The notes: generated from the sequence alone by a model not told the origin. Shown: positions 1 to 8,828, numbered from the stretch's first letter. The stretch is 64,000 bases of DNA from Azospirillum endophyticum (GCF_016595245.1 NZ_JAENHM010000073.1:752365-816364); one strand, 5' to 3'. Numbers and translations: made by a program.

Positions 1-974
1 TGGGCCAGCACGACGTCGGGAACCGCGTCGCGCTTCAGCTCGACCACAACGCGCACGCCGTCGCGGTCGGATTCGTCGCGCAGGTCGGCGATGCCCTCGA
101 TCGTCTTGTCGTTCACGACCTCGCCGATGCGTTCCATCAGCTTGGCCTTGTTGACCTGATAGGGGATCTCGGTCGCGATGATGGCGGTGCGGTCCTTGCG
201 CACCTCCTCGAAATGGGTCTTGGCGCGCAGGATGACCGAGCCGCGCCCGGTCTGCAGCGCCGCCCGGCTGCCCGAGCGGCCGAGGATCAGGCCACCCGTC
301 GGGAAATCGGGGCCGGGCACATGATCCATCAACTCGTCGAGCGTGACGTCGGGATTGTCGATGTAGGCGCAGCAGGCGTCGATCACCTCGCCCAGATTGT
401 GGGTCGGGATGTTGGTCGCCATGCCGACGGCGATGCCGCCGGCGCCGTTCACCAGCAGGTTGGGGAAGCGCGCCGGGACGACGGTCGGCTCGCGGCCCGA
501 ATCGTCGTAGCTGGCCTGGAAGTCGATGGTGTCCTTGTCGATGTCGTCCAGCAGCGCTTCCGCCGCCTTGGCCAGGCGCGCCTCGGTATAGCGCATGGCC
601 GCCGGCGGGTCGCCGTCCATCGAGCCGAAATTGCCCTGGCCGTCGATCAGCGGCAGGCGCATCGAGAAGTCCTGCGCCATGCGGACCATGGCGTCGTAGA
701 TCGCGCTGTCGCCGTGCGGGTGGTATTTACCCATCACGTCGCCGACGATGCGCGCCGACTTCTTATAGGGCTTGGTCGAGTCGTACCCGCCCTCCTTCAT
801 CGCGTAGAGGATGCGCCGGTGAACCGGCTTCAGCCCGTCGCGGACGTCGGGCAGGGCACGGCTCACGATCACGCTCATCGCGTAGTCGAGATACGATTTC
901 CGCATCTCGTCTTCGATGTTGATCGGCGCGATGTCGGAGGCGGGAGGAAGGGGCGTATTGCTCAAGCAGGACAC
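1..974 (-). CDS. gyrA: DNA gyrase subunit A, N-terminal part (cut by window edge)
   Basis: This is the breakage-reunion subunit of DNA gyrase, which introduces negative supercoils. The visible part reads from the N-terminus through the winged-helix and tower region, with the gyrase hallmark HGDSAIYD and the AMRYTE block carrying the catalytic tyrosine. The quinolone-resistance positions equivalent to E. coli Ser83 and Asp87 are unmutated (S and D). The C-terminal portion lies outside the window. The start is uncertain: GTG at 974 (upstream GAAGA) or TTG at 965 both fit; no ATG is in frame. The GyrA motifs LVDGQGNFGS-like and GIAVGMATNIP-like are present, which favours GyrA over ParC. Confidence 0.95.
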   Translation of the reverse strand, partial: MSCLSNTPLPPASDIAPINIEDEMRKSYLDYAMSVIVSRALPDVRDGLKPVHRRILYAMKEGGYDSTKPYKKSARIVGDVMGKYHPHGDSAIYDAMVRMAQDFSMRLPLIDGQGNFGSMDGDPPAAMRYTEARLAKAAEALLDDIDKDTIDFQASYDDSGREPTVVPARFPNLLVNGAGGIAVGMATNIPTHNLGEVIDACCAYIDNPDVTLDELMDHVPGPDFPTGGLILGRSGSRAALQTGRGSVILRAKTHFEEVRKDRTAIIATEIPYQVNKAKLMERIGEVVNDKTIEGIADLRDESDRDGVRVVVELKRDAVPDVVLA

Positions 975-1085
975 TCATTCTTCGTATGCGCCGCCGCTTG
1001 ACGAATCCGCGGCAGTCACCGGCCTTGCGGGCCGAAGGTTTTGCCCAGGAAATATAGCAACTCTCGCAATTGCACACAATGATTC

Positions 1086-1101
1086 GGGGCTGGAAAGCCC
1101 C
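1086..1101 (-). terminator. Weak hairpin after MATE gene
   Basis: GGGGCT and AGCCCC form a 6-bp stem with a 4-nt loop immediately after the stop codon of the MATE transporter on the minus strand. There is no T-run, so termination is only inferred from position. Confidence 0.35.
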
Positions 1102-1103
1102 GG

Positions 1104-2462
1104 TCAGCGTCGGCTCAGATACGCGAATCGAAGCGAGAGGATGGTGACCGACACCAGGCTGGCGATCAGGATTCCTTCGAACAGGCCGTGGACACCGTGC
1201 CCGAGACCGAAGACCAGGAAGCCGGACACCGGAATCATCACCACCGCGTAGGAGAAGAAGTGCAGCGCGGTGGGGATCCAGGCATCGTGCCGACCGCGCA
1301 ACGCATTCGCCATCACCGTCTGTCCGCCGTCGGCGATCAGGATCCAGGCGGTGAAGGCGATCAGCGGCACCACCGCCTCCAGCAAGTCCGGATCGTTGGT
1401 GTAGATCGCGCCCAGCGCATCGGGCAGGCTGCGGTAGAGGATGCCGACGCAGGCCAGGATGGCGCTGGTGACGCCGAGCCCGGTCCAGCCGGCCAGCGCC
1501 ATGTCGCTGCGGTCGCCGCGGCCATAGGCCACACCGACCCGCACCGCCGTGGCCGAGGCCAGGCCGACGGCCGCCATGAAGGGCAGGGCGGTCAGGTTCA
1601 GCCCGACCGTGTAGGCGCCCAGCGCCAGAGGGGAGATCATGCCGGCGAACAGGCCCAGCCCGCCGAACGCCCCGCTCTCCACCCCGATGCTGAGCCCGGC
1701 GGCATAGCCGAGATGGCGCTGGCGCGCCGCGCCGCTCCACCAGTCCGACACCGGCAGGCGGACCTGCCAGCGGTCATGGTCGCGCATCCACCAGACATAG
1801 GCGACCAGCCCGAGCCCCATGGCCCAGCGCACGATGGTGGTCGCCCAGGCCGAACCGACCGCACCCAGCGGCTCCAGCCCGAGATGCCCCCACACCAGCG
1901 CCCAGGCGAGCGCCGCGTTGACGAAATTGCCGATCACCATGGCGACCATGCCGGGAAGCGGGCGCTTGATGCCCTCCAGGAAGAAGCCGGTGGTGATGTA
2001 GAGCATCATGCCAGGCGCCCCGATCCCCAGCACCGCCAGCACATGGGCACCGCCCGCCGCCATCTCCGGCGTCTGCCCGCCGGCCTGGAACAGCGGGTCG
2101 CCCAGCAGCGAGACCAACGCGAACAGTACCCCCAGCAGCAGCGCGTAAGGGACCGACCGGCGCCATGCCCGTCCGCATTCGGCATCGGTCCCGGCGCCGA
2201 AGGCATGGGCGGTGATCATCACCGTGCCCATCAGCAGACCGACGCCGGTGCCGACCATGATGTTGCCCGGCAGGTGGGCCAGCCCGTAATAGGCCAGTTC
2301 CTGGGCGGAGAAGCGTCCGACGATGGCGGTGTCGACCGCCATCATCACCATCAGCCCGGCGCGGGAGACGATGACGGGCGCCGCCAGCCGCAGCAGTTCG
2401 CCGACATGGGCGGCGAGGCGCACACGCAACGGATCGGGGGCGGGCAGGGTTGCGGTGCTCAT
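1104..2462 (-). CDS. MATE family efflux transporter (NorM-like)
   Basis: A predicted inner-membrane exporter of the multidrug and toxic compound extrusion family, which couples drug or metabolite export to Na+ or H+ entry. The 452-residue product is almost entirely hydrophobic, consistent with the usual twelve transmembrane helices, and has the family pattern near the N-terminus (LAAPVIVSRAGLMVMMAVDT, membrane helix 1) and the central Pro/Gly-rich repeat between the two halves. The reading frame is open further upstream, but ATG at 2462 is preferred because the extra 36 residues are not family-like. It lies tail-to-head with gyrA on the same strand. The substrate cannot be read from sequence. 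Confidence 0.88.
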   Translation of the reverse strand: MSTATLPAPDPLRVRLAAHVGELLRLAAPVIVSRAGLMVMMAVDTAIVGRFSAQELAYYGLAHLPGNIMVGTGVGLLMGTVMITAHAFGAGTDAECGRAWRRSVPYALLLGVLFALVSLLGDPLFQAGGQTPEMAAGGAHVLAVLGIGAPGMMLYITTGFFLEGIKRPLPGMVAMVIGNFVNAALAWALVWGHLGLEPLGAVGSAWATTIVRWAMGLGLVAYVWWMRDHDRWQVRLPVSDWWSGAARQRHLGYAAGLSIGVESGAFGGLGLFAGMISPLALGAYTVGLNLTALPFMAAVGLASATAVRVGVAYGRGDRSDMALAGWTGLGVTSAILACVGILYRSLPDALGAIYTNDPDLLEAVVPLIAFTAWILIADGGQTVMANALRGRHDAWIPTALHFFSYAVVMIPVSGFLVFGLGHGVHGLFEGILIASLVSVTILSLRFAYLSRR

Positions 2463-2774
2463 GACTGGACCTGTGGCGGCATGACGGTGACGGACGGGAT
2501 GGACGGATTCGCAGCCTGCGCCGTGCCGCGGGACCGTAAGGTTTGACTGGGAAGTGGGCAGACTGCGCAAAAGCCGGTCATCTTGCCCGGTGGGCGTACT
2601 GCGTCAAGGATTTCAGCCGCCTCGAAAGGACCGTTGCATTCCCTGCATGGCGACGGGGACAAGGGCGGAACCAAGCCGCCGCGGCGGCGTTGTCAGAAAC
2701 AGAGACGAACGATCCCCGGACAATCGCTCATTCCCATCTCCCCAAGCCCCCTCACCCCAGACCGGAGAGACACC
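2463..2774. other. Intergenic region between MATE gene and entericidin gene
   Basis: This 312-bp divergent spacer holds the candidate EcfG promoter described separately and the start regions of both flanking genes. No credible coding sequence was seen in it; the open frames lack family-like sequence and ribosome binding sites. Confidence 0.6.
2667..2691 (+). promoter_or_regulatory. EcfG-type general stress promoter
   Basis: GGAAC (2667-2671), a 16-bp spacer and CGTT (2688-2691) match exactly the consensus used by alphaproteobacterial general-stress sigma factors of the EcfG family. It points at the entericidin-like gene whose ATG is 83 bp downstream of the -10 element. Confidence 0.75.
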
Positions 2775-2960
2775 ATGCAGCACGCCAAGAACCGCAGGCA
2801 GCGCGCCACCGCCCGCGCCATTCCGTTCCCCGCGCGCGAGGTGGTGATCCTGACCTTCCTGATGGCGCTTGCGGCCATGCTGACCGGCTGCAACACGGTG
2901 GAGGGGGCCGGGCAGGACGTCCAGGCTGGTGGCCGGGCGATTGAACGGACCGTCGACTGA
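2775..2960 (+). CDS. Entericidin A/B-like small lipoprotein
   Basis: A 61-residue peptide with a basic N-terminus, one hydrophobic segment and a lipobox (LTGC, Cys39), followed by a short hydrophilic tail beginning NTVEGAGQDVQAGGRAI. The tail matches the entericidin family, small membrane lipoproteins associated with stress and stationary phase. The N-terminal extension before the hydrophobic segment is longer than in enteric members. The start is supported by GGAGAGACACC directly before ATG. A consensus EcfG promoter lies upstream, so stress induction is inferred. The next gene is 54 bp downstream on the same strand and may be co-transcribed. Confidence 0.8.
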   Translation: MQHAKNRRQRATARAIPFPAREVVILTFLMALAAMLTGCNTVEGAGQDVQAGGRAIERTVD

Positions 2961-3014
2961 GGCGTTATCACAGGGCTGTCCCGCGACGGGCATCACATTT
3001 CCAGGAGTTTCCGC

Positions 3015-3203
3015 ATGAGCGATCCGCAGAAGCCGTCCACCCCCGGCGAGATTCCGCCTCCGTCCAACCCCAATCCGCCGCAACCCGGCCGGCCGACGAC
3101 GCCCGACCCCTATCCGGTTCCGGACAATCCCGGCATCCTGCCGGAGGTTCCCCCGCCCGCCGACGAGCCGATGCCGGGCATGCCGAACCCGACGACGGCG
3201 TGA
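3015..3203 (+). CDS. Small proline-rich hypothetical protein
   Basis: A 62-residue peptide in which 24 residues are proline, mostly in PxxP and PPP clusters, with many Asp, Glu, Asn and Gly and almost no hydrophobic residues. No signal peptide, membrane segment or known domain was recognised; it is probably disordered. AGGAGTTTCCGC before the ATG is a good ribosome binding site, which is the main reason to accept it as real. It follows the entericidin-like gene on the same strand and ends at a strong hairpin, so the two may form a small stress-induced transcription unit. Function unknown. Confidence 0.6.
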   Translation: MSDPQKPSTPGEIPPPSNPNPPQPGRPTTPDPYPVPDNPGILPEVPPPADEPMPGMPNPTTA

Positions 3204-3220
3204 TGGGTTGACGGGGAGCA

Positions 3221-3254
3221 GGCCCCTGCGATCGGTTCGCCGATGGCAGGGGCC
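3221..3254. terminator. Hairpin between convergent genes
   Basis: GGCCCCTGC pairs with GCAGGGGCC (9 bp); after one G/G mismatch, ATCGG pairs with CCGAT around a TTCG tetraloop. It lies between the convergent proline-rich peptide gene and the transglycosylase gene. No T-run follows on either strand. Confidence 0.6.
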
Positions 3255-3308
3255 GTCGCCGTGATCGATGCAGGGGGCGACGACGCCCGAATCAGGATCG
3301 CCGCCGGA

Positions 3309-5294
3309 TCATCGCCGCAAGTCCTTGTCGAGGTTCGGCTCAGTCCGATCGCCGGTCAAGCGGGCGCGATACACCTGGACGGCCTCCAGCACGCGCTGGA
3401 CGTAGTTGCGGGTTTCGGAGATCGGGATCAGTTCGATCCAGTCGACCACGTCGACGGCCTCGGTGCGCGGGTCGCCATAGGTCTGGATCCACTGGCGCAC
3501 GCGGTTCGGACCGGCGTTGTAGCCGGCGATCGCCAACACCCAGGACCCGTTGAAGCGGTCGATCAGGTCGGCCAGGTAAGCCGAGCCCAGCGTGACGTTG
3601 TAGACGGGATCGGAAGTCAGCCGGGCGTTCGTGTGCTTGAGCCCGAGCTTTCCCGCCACCAGCTGTGCCGTCGTCGGCATCAGCTGCATCAGCCCGCGGG
3701 CACCGGCGGACGAGACGATGGTGGGGTTGAAGGTGCTTTCCTGCCGGATGATGCCGTGGATCAGCGCCAGTTCCGGCGCCGAAGGCCGCGTGTCGATCAT
3801 CGGATAGCCGACCTCGACCAGGAACACGTCGTTCTGGGCGGCGTCCTTCGCGGCGGCGACGGCGAGGTCCCGGCGGCCGACGTCGCTCGCCAGCTTGGCC
3901 GCCAGCACATAGTCGGCCGGGGTCTTGGCGTCCAGGCTGATGCGACGGACGAAGCTGGTCGTCTGGTCGGCGGCGTTCCCGCCGATCTCCGCCAGCACCC
4001 GGGCGACGCGCACCACCTCGCGCTTGTTGAAGGCGGCTGATTCGGCGCCGGACACCGTCGGCGGCGTGGGCAGGGTGACCGCGCCGCCGGAGACATGGCG
4101 GAAAGCCAGCTGGCCGTAGAAGGTCGTGGGATAGGTCGCCGCCTTGGCGTACCAGTCGCGCGCCGTCCCGGCCTGCCCAAGGGCTTCCGCCGCACGGCCG
4201 CACCAATAGGCGCCGCGGGCCTTGCTGATCGGGGCGGTGACCGAGCGGTAGAGCTTGTGGAAATGGGCGAAGGCCTCCGACGGCTTGTCGAGGAAGCGCA
4301 GCGCCAGGAAGCCAGACAGGAACTCCGCATCGGCGAAGGCGCTGCCCTCGCTCATGCCGTTGGTGCTGACCAGCCGGTAGGCGAGGTTGTAGTCGCCGCG
4401 TTCCATCGCCCGCCGGGCCAGCAGATGGCGTTCCGACCACCAGGATTGCGGACGGCCCATGTCGGTGCCAGCCTGGGCGATGATCTCCAGCGCGCCGGCA
4501 TCATCGCCCTTGCGCCGCAGGTAGCGGGCGCGGTCGAACATCAGGCCGGGATCATTGAGCAGGCTGGGCGGCACGCGCGACAGGACCGCAGCGGCGCCCG
4601 CGCTGTCGCCGTCCAGCGCGATCCGCGCCTCGATCAGCGCGTCGTAGGCCTCGTCGAAGAAGGGCAGCATGCGGCGCACCGGCGCCTCCTGCTTGGCCCA
4701 CAGCAGCCGGTCGATGCGGGCCTTGTGGTCCTGTTGGCGCAGGTAGGGGGTATAATGGGAAAGGAAGGTCGCTTCCTCGTCCGCGGTGAAGCTGCCGTCG
4801 GCCCACTGCTTGCGGATCAGGGTGGTTGCACGCTCCGTGCTGCCGATCGCGATCAGCGCGTCGGCATAGCGGACGAAGCCGTCATTGGTCGCCGGCGGGT
4901 TCTGGCGGAACCACTCCACCACCTCGGCCGGCGGGATGTCGGGCATCGCCATCTCCGCCTGGCGGCGCAGAGCCGCCATGTTCGGCCAGTCCGGATTCTC
5001 GCCGATGAACGCGGCGATGTCGCTGAAGCTGCCGCCGCCGGGATTGGCCAGCGCGATCCAGCGCAAAACCTTTGCCGGTAACGGGTCCTGGGCAGCGGAT
5101 GCCGCGGCCAGCGCTTCCGCCAGCCGTTCATCGGCGGCGAGCCTGAAGGCCTCGCGGTAGATGGCGATGTCCTGCGGGCCCAGGGCCGAGGCTGGAAGTG
5201 CGCCGGGAAGCGCCGCGAAAAGGGTGATGAGACCCGCGAAAACAGTGGTCCGGGCGCTCTTGCCGAGGGCGGCGGGGAGGGATAATGTGCGCAA
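3309..5294 (-). CDS. slt: Soluble lytic murein transglycosylase (Slt70-like)
   Basis: Cleaves the beta-1,4 bond between MurNAc and GlcNAc in peptidoglycan, forming 1,6-anhydro-muropeptides in the periplasm. The 661-residue product begins with a signal peptide (basic start, hydrophobic stretch ending near ALPASA), then a long alpha-superhelical U/L region with TPR-like repeats, and a C-terminal SLT lysozyme-like domain. The catalytic glutamate is E519 in RQESTFNP, followed by the family motifs GLMQLMP and AGYNAGPNRV. The frame is open far upstream into dapA, so the start is a choice: TTG at 5294, preceded by GGAAAAAAGAG, leaves an intact signal peptide. Its start is only 36 bp from the divergent dapA start. 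Confidence 0.9.
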   Translation of the reverse strand: MRTLSLPAALGKSARTTVFAGLITLFAALPGALPASALGPQDIAIYREAFRLAADERLAEALAAASAAQDPLPAKVLRWIALANPGGGSFSDIAAFIGENPDWPNMAALRRQAEMAMPDIPPAEVVEWFRQNPPATNDGFVRYADALIAIGSTERATTLIRKQWADGSFTADEEATFLSHYTPYLRQQDHKARIDRLLWAKQEAPVRRMLPFFDEAYDALIEARIALDGDSAGAAAVLSRVPPSLLNDPGLMFDRARYLRRKGDDAGALEIIAQAGTDMGRPQSWWSERHLLARRAMERGDYNLAYRLVSTNGMSEGSAFADAEFLSGFLALRFLDKPSEAFAHFHKLYRSVTAPISKARGAYWCGRAAEALGQAGTARDWYAKAATYPTTFYGQLAFRHVSGGAVTLPTPPTVSGAESAAFNKREVVRVARVLAEIGGNAADQTTSFVRRISLDAKTPADYVLAAKLASDVGRRDLAVAAAKDAAQNDVFLVEVGYPMIDTRPSAPELALIHGIIRQESTFNPTIVSSAGARGLMQLMPTTAQLVAGKLGLKHTNARLTSDPVYNVTLGSAYLADLIDRFNGSWVLAIAGYNAGPNRVRQWIQTYGDPRTEAVDVVDWIELIPISETRNYVQRVLEAVQVYRARLTGDRTEPNLDKDLRR

Positions 5295-5330
5295 CTCTTT
5301 TTTCCAGCTAAGCCGACTGAGGAGGCAGCC

Positions 5331-6206
5331 ATGTTCCACGGTTCCATCGTCGCCCTTCTGACTCCGTTCAAGGGCGGGAAAGTGGACGAGAAGGCCTTCC
5401 AGTCCTTCGTGGAGTGGCAGGTCGCCCAGGGCACGCACGGTCTGGTGCCCTGCGGCACCACCGGCGAGTCGCCGACCCTGACCCACGAGGAACACAACCG
5501 CGTCGTGGAGCTGTGCATCGAGGCGGCCGGCGGCAAGGTGCCGGTGATGGCCGGCACCGGCTCCAACTCGACCGACGAGGCGGTCGCGCTCACCCGCCAC
5601 GCCCGCCAGGCGGGCGCGCAGGCGGCGCTCGTGGTCACGCCCTACTACAACAAGCCGTCTCAAGAGGGTCTGTACCAGCATTTCAAGGCGATCCATGACG
5701 CGGCGGATTTGCCGATCTTTATCTACAACATTCCGGGCCGCAGTGTCGTGGATATGTCTGTGGCGACGATGGCCCGGCTGGCGAAGCTGCCCAACATCGT
5801 CGGTGTGAAGGACGCCACCGCCGACCTGTCCCGCCCGTCCCGCCTGTTGCAGGAGGTCGGCCCCGACTTCATCCAGCTGTCGGGCGAGGACGCCACCGCG
5901 CTGGGCTTCAACGCGCAGGGCGGCGTGGGCTGCATCTCCGTCACCGCGAACATCGCGCCGGCGCTGTGCTCCGCCATGCAGACCGCCTGGGCCAAGGGCG
6001 ACCTGAAGGAGGCTTTCCGTCTGCGCGACGTGCTGTCGCCGCTGCACGACTCGATGTTCGTCGAGACCAGCCCGGCCCCGGTGAAGTTCGCCGCCAGCCT
6101 GCTCGGCCTCGGCAGCGACGAGGTCCGGCTGCCGCTGGTTCCGGCGACGGAGACCGCCCGCGCCGCCGTGCGTGGAGCCATGAGCAAAGCCGGCCTGTTG
6201 TCCTAA
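5331..6206 (+). CDS. dapA: 4-hydroxy-tetrahydrodipicolinate synthase
   Basis: Condenses pyruvate with aspartate semialdehyde in the first committed step of diaminopimelate and lysine synthesis. The 291-residue TIM barrel has the full length of the family. The Schiff-base lysine is K160 (GVKDAT), with T43/T44 in CGTTGES and Y132 in YNIPGR completing the catalytic proton relay. GAGGAGGCAGCC precedes the ATG. It heads a tight plus-strand group with smpB (30 bp) and an rRNA methyltransferase gene (4 bp). The aspartate semialdehyde it uses is made by the asd gene encoded 27 kb away in this window. Confidence 0.97.
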   Translation: MFHGSIVALLTPFKGGKVDEKAFQSFVEWQVAQGTHGLVPCGTTGESPTLTHEEHNRVVELCIEAAGGKVPVMAGTGSNSTDEAVALTRHARQAGAQAALVVTPYYNKPSQEGLYQHFKAIHDAADLPIFIYNIPGRSVVDMSVATMARLAKLPNIVGVKDATADLSRPSRLLQEVGPDFIQLSGEDATALGFNAQGGVGCISVTANIAPALCSAMQTAWAKGDLKEAFRLRDVLSPLHDSMFVETSPAPVKFAASLLGLGSDEVRLPLVPATETARAAVRGAMSKAGLLS

Positions 6207-6236
6207 GCGACGGAACGGGCCGTAGAGGAGAGAGAC

Positions 6237-6710
6237 TTGGCGACGCGCGAGGAAGCAAAAAAATATGCGGCGCAGAACCGCCGCGCGCGGTTCGACTTCT
6301 TCATCGATGATGTCCTCGAGGCCGGGATCATGCTGACCGGCTCCGAGGTTAAGTCGTTGCGCGGCGGCCGCGCCAGTGTGAACGAGGCCTATGCCGGCCT
6401 GAAGGCCGGGGAGCTGTACCTGTTCAACGCGTACATCCCCGAATATCTCCAGGCCGGCCGCATCGATCAGCACGAGCCGAAGCGCCCGCGCAAGCTGCTG
6501 GTCCGCCGCCGCGAGCTGGACAAGCTCGCGGCCGGCATCAAGCAGAAGGGCGTCACGCTGGTGCCGATGTCGGTCTATTTCAACGACCGCGGCTATGCCA
6601 AGGTCGAGATCGGCCTCGCCACCGGCAAGAAGAAGCACGACAAGCGCGAGAGCGAGAAGGAACGCAGTTGGCAGCGCGACAAGGCGCGGCTGATGCGGGA
6701 TAAGGGCTGA
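6237..6710 (+). CDS. smpB: SsrA-binding protein SmpB
   Basis: Binds tmRNA and delivers it to stalled ribosomes for trans-translation. The 157-residue protein has the SmpB core (NRRARFDFFIDDVLEAGI, then GSEVKSLRGGRASVNEAY) and the basic, lysine/arginine-rich C-terminal tail that mimics the mRNA path. The start codon is TTG at 6237, supported by AGAGGAGAGAGAC immediately upstream. It lies between dapA and a methyltransferase gene in what looks like one operon. The tmRNA gene itself was not seen in the window. Confidence 0.97.
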   Translation: MATREEAKKYAAQNRRARFDFFIDDVLEAGIMLTGSEVKSLRGGRASVNEAYAGLKAGELYLFNAYIPEYLQAGRIDQHEPKRPRKLLVRRRELDKLAAGIKQKGVTLVPMSVYFNDRGYAKVEIGLATGKKKHDKRESEKERSWQRDKARLMRDKG

Positions 6711-6714
6711 TCCG

Positions 6715-7737
6715 GTGGCACGTCTCGACAACCGGGCGACGGACCGCGACTCCACCGTCGCCGCCGTGGCCGCCGAAGCCCTGTCCGAAATGCGGCCGCA
6801 AGGCCGGATCCTCGTCGCCTTCGACAGCGACGGCGCCGTCGCCGACGCACTCCGAGACGGCGGGGCGGAGGTGGTGGCGTGGAACCGGCTCGCCACGGGC
6901 GGGCAGCATGCGACGCCTTGGCCGGCCGAAGGGCCGTTCGACGGTGCCGTGCTGCGCCTGCCGCGTGGCTGGGCCGGGTTTGAAATGGCGCTGCATGCGC
7001 TGGCCTCGCGCTTGGCGCCCGGTGCCCCGCTGTGGATCGCCGGCGGCAACGACGAGGGGGTGACCAGCGCACCCAAGCATCTGGACGGGCTGGCCGAGGA
7101 TCCGGAAACCCTGATCGTCAAGCGCCGGGCCCGGCTGTTGCTGACCCGCCGCACCGCTGCGCCGGCCAAGGGCAGGCTGGAGGATTGGCGGCAGGCCGTC
7201 TCCCTGACGCTGCCGGACCGGACGCTGGAGCTTGTGTCCTATCCCGGTCTGTTCGCCCATGGACACCTCGATGCCGGCACGGAATGCCTGCTGAAGGTTC
7301 TGCCGGAGGTGGCGGCCGGTACCCGTGTGCTGGATTTCGGCTGCGGCGCCGGGGTGATCGCACGGGCGGTGCGTGAACGTCAGCCGGACGCGCCGCTGAC
7401 CCTGCTGGACATCGACGCGGTGGCGCTGCACGCGGCCCGCCAGAACGTCCCTGACGCCGAGCTGGTGCTGAGCGATGGCCTGGCGGGCTTGGGGACCCGC
7501 GAGCGTTTCGGCCTGATCCTGTCCAACCCGCCGCTTCATCGCGGCAAGGACGAGGATTTCGGCATGCTCGACGCGCTGGTGGCGGGGACGAAGCAGTATC
7601 TGAAGCTGCGCGGCACATTGGCGGCGGTGACCCAGCGGACGGCCGGTGTGGGCAAGCTGTTCAAGACTGCCTTCGGGCACAGCGACATGCTGCTGGAGAC
7701 CACGCAGTTCCAGGTCTGGGCGGGGACGCCGAAGTAG
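6715..7737 (+). CDS. RsmC/RlmG-like rRNA guanine-N2 methyltransferase
   Basis: A 340-residue class I SAM-dependent methyltransferase. The C-terminal half carries motif I (DFGCGAGVIA) and the catalytic NPPLH motif typical of RsmC and RlmG, which methylate guanine N2 in ribosomal RNA; the N-terminal half looks like the degenerate, catalytically silent methyltransferase copy seen in this family. The GTG start is 4 bp after the smpB stop, so the genes are very likely co-translated. It could be 16S G1207 methyltransferase, but the exact target cannot be fixed from sequence. It ends at a strong hairpin. Confidence 0.82.
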   Translation: MARLDNRATDRDSTVAAVAAEALSEMRPQGRILVAFDSDGAVADALRDGGAEVVAWNRLATGGQHATPWPAEGPFDGAVLRLPRGWAGFEMALHALASRLAPGAPLWIAGGNDEGVTSAPKHLDGLAEDPETLIVKRRARLLLTRRTAAPAKGRLEDWRQAVSLTLPDRTLELVSYPGLFAHGHLDAGTECLLKVLPEVAAGTRVLDFGCGAGVIARAVRERQPDAPLTLLDIDAVALHAARQNVPDAELVLSDGLAGLGTRERFGLILSNPPLHRGKDEDFGMLDALVAGTKQYLKLRGTLAAVTQRTAGVGKLFKTAFGHSDMLLETTQFQVWAGTPK

Positions 7738-7744
7738 CGGACGC

Positions 7745-7779
7745 GGTTGGGAGTCGCCGGCGAGCGACGACTCCCAACC
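7745..7779. terminator. Bidirectional hairpin terminator
   Basis: A perfect 12-bp inverted repeat (GGTTGGGAGTCG and CGACTCCCAACC, loop of 11 nt) lies between the convergent methyltransferase and aldo/keto reductase genes. No T-run. Confidence 0.6.
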
Positions 7780-7785
7780 TCGACG

Positions 7786-8769
7786 TCACACATTCACCCC
7801 CCGCATCCCCTCCGCCGTATAGCGATCGCCCGCCGCCACGCCCGGCGGCAGAGCGTCGCCCAGCGCCTTCACCTCTGCCCCGGTCAGAGCCACCGTCGCG
7901 GCGCCGACATTCTCCTCCAGATACTTGATCCGCTTGGTCCCCGGGATCGGCAGGATGTCCGGCCCCTGGGCCAGCAGCCACGCCAGCGCCACCTGACCCG
8001 GCGTGCAGCCCTTCTGTGCCGCAAGCGCCTTCACCTGCTCGACCAGCGCCAGATTGCGGTCGAAATTGTCCCCGGAGAAGCGGGGGGCGATGCGACGGAA
8101 GTCGTTTTCGGCGAACTGGGCGGGGCTGCTGACCGCGCCGGTCAGCATGCCGCGGCCGAGCGGGGCATAGGCGACCAGCGAAATCCCCAACTCCCGGCAG
8201 GCCGGCAGGACCGCCGCCTCCACGTCTCGGGTCCACAGCGAATATTCGCTCTGCACCGCGGCGATGGGGTGGACGGCATGGGCACGGCGCAGGGTGGCGG
8301 CCGACACCTCCGAAAGGCCGAGCGCCCGGACTTTCCCCGCCTTCACCAGATCGGCCATGGCGCCGACGGTGTCTTCCACCGGAATCTCAGGATTGAGGCG
8401 ATGGGCGTAATAGAGGTCGATGGTCTCCACCCCCAGCCGCTTCAGAGAGGCATCACAGGCCTGGGCCACATAGGCCGGGCTGGTATCGACCCGGCGGCTG
8501 TATTCGCCCGGCTGGCGCACGATGCCGAACTTGGTGGCGATCACCACCTGGTCGCGCTTGGCGGCCAGGAAGTTGGCGAGCAGCGCTTCGTTGTGGCCGC
8601 TGCCGTACATGTCGGCGGTGTCGTAATGGGTGACGCCGAGTTCCAGCGCCCGTTCCAGCGTGGCGAGCGACTGGATGTCGTCGGTCGGACCGTAGAACTC
8701 CGACATGCCCATGCAGCCGAGGCCAATTTCGGAAACCGAGAGAATGCCACCGATGTTGCGCTGTTTCAT
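7786..8769 (-). CDS. Aldo/keto reductase
   Basis: A 327-residue NAD(P)H-dependent oxidoreductase with a TIM-barrel fold. The catalytic tetrad is intact: D50 and Y55 (YDTADMYG), K80 (ATKFG) and H123 (YYAHR). The family start (IGLGCMGMSEFYG) and the C-terminal cofactor region (PIPGTKR) place it with the AKR13-like group that reduces aldehydes and ketones. GGGAGGGG precedes the ATG. A TetR-type regulator is divergently encoded 95 bp away with a palindrome between them, so repression by that regulator is inferred. The natural substrate is unknown. Confidence 0.92.
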   Translation of the reverse strand: MKQRNIGGILSVSEIGLGCMGMSEFYGPTDDIQSLATLERALELGVTHYDTADMYGSGHNEALLANFLAAKRDQVVIATKFGIVRQPGEYSRRVDTSPAYVAQACDASLKRLGVETIDLYYAHRLNPEIPVEDTVGAMADLVKAGKVRALGLSEVSAATLRRAHAVHPIAAVQSEYSLWTRDVEAAVLPACRELGISLVAYAPLGRGMLTGAVSSPAQFAENDFRRIAPRFSGDNFDRNLALVEQVKALAAQKGCTPGQVALAWLLAQGPDILPIPGTKRIKYLEENVGAATVALTGAEVKALGDALPPGVAAGDRYTAEGMRGVNV

Positions 8770-8828
8770 CGCTTTACCCCTCCCGTGCCGCGGCCGGGCG
8801 GATTACCCTGGGAGCCTGCGGCAACGAC

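Noticed and set aside
3309..7169. Open frame of 1286 codons on the minus strand spanning slt, dapA, smpB and part of the methyltransferase gene
   Set aside because: Only the part up to about 5294 is transglycosylase-like. The rest is antisense to well-identified plus-strand genes and stays open because of high GC.
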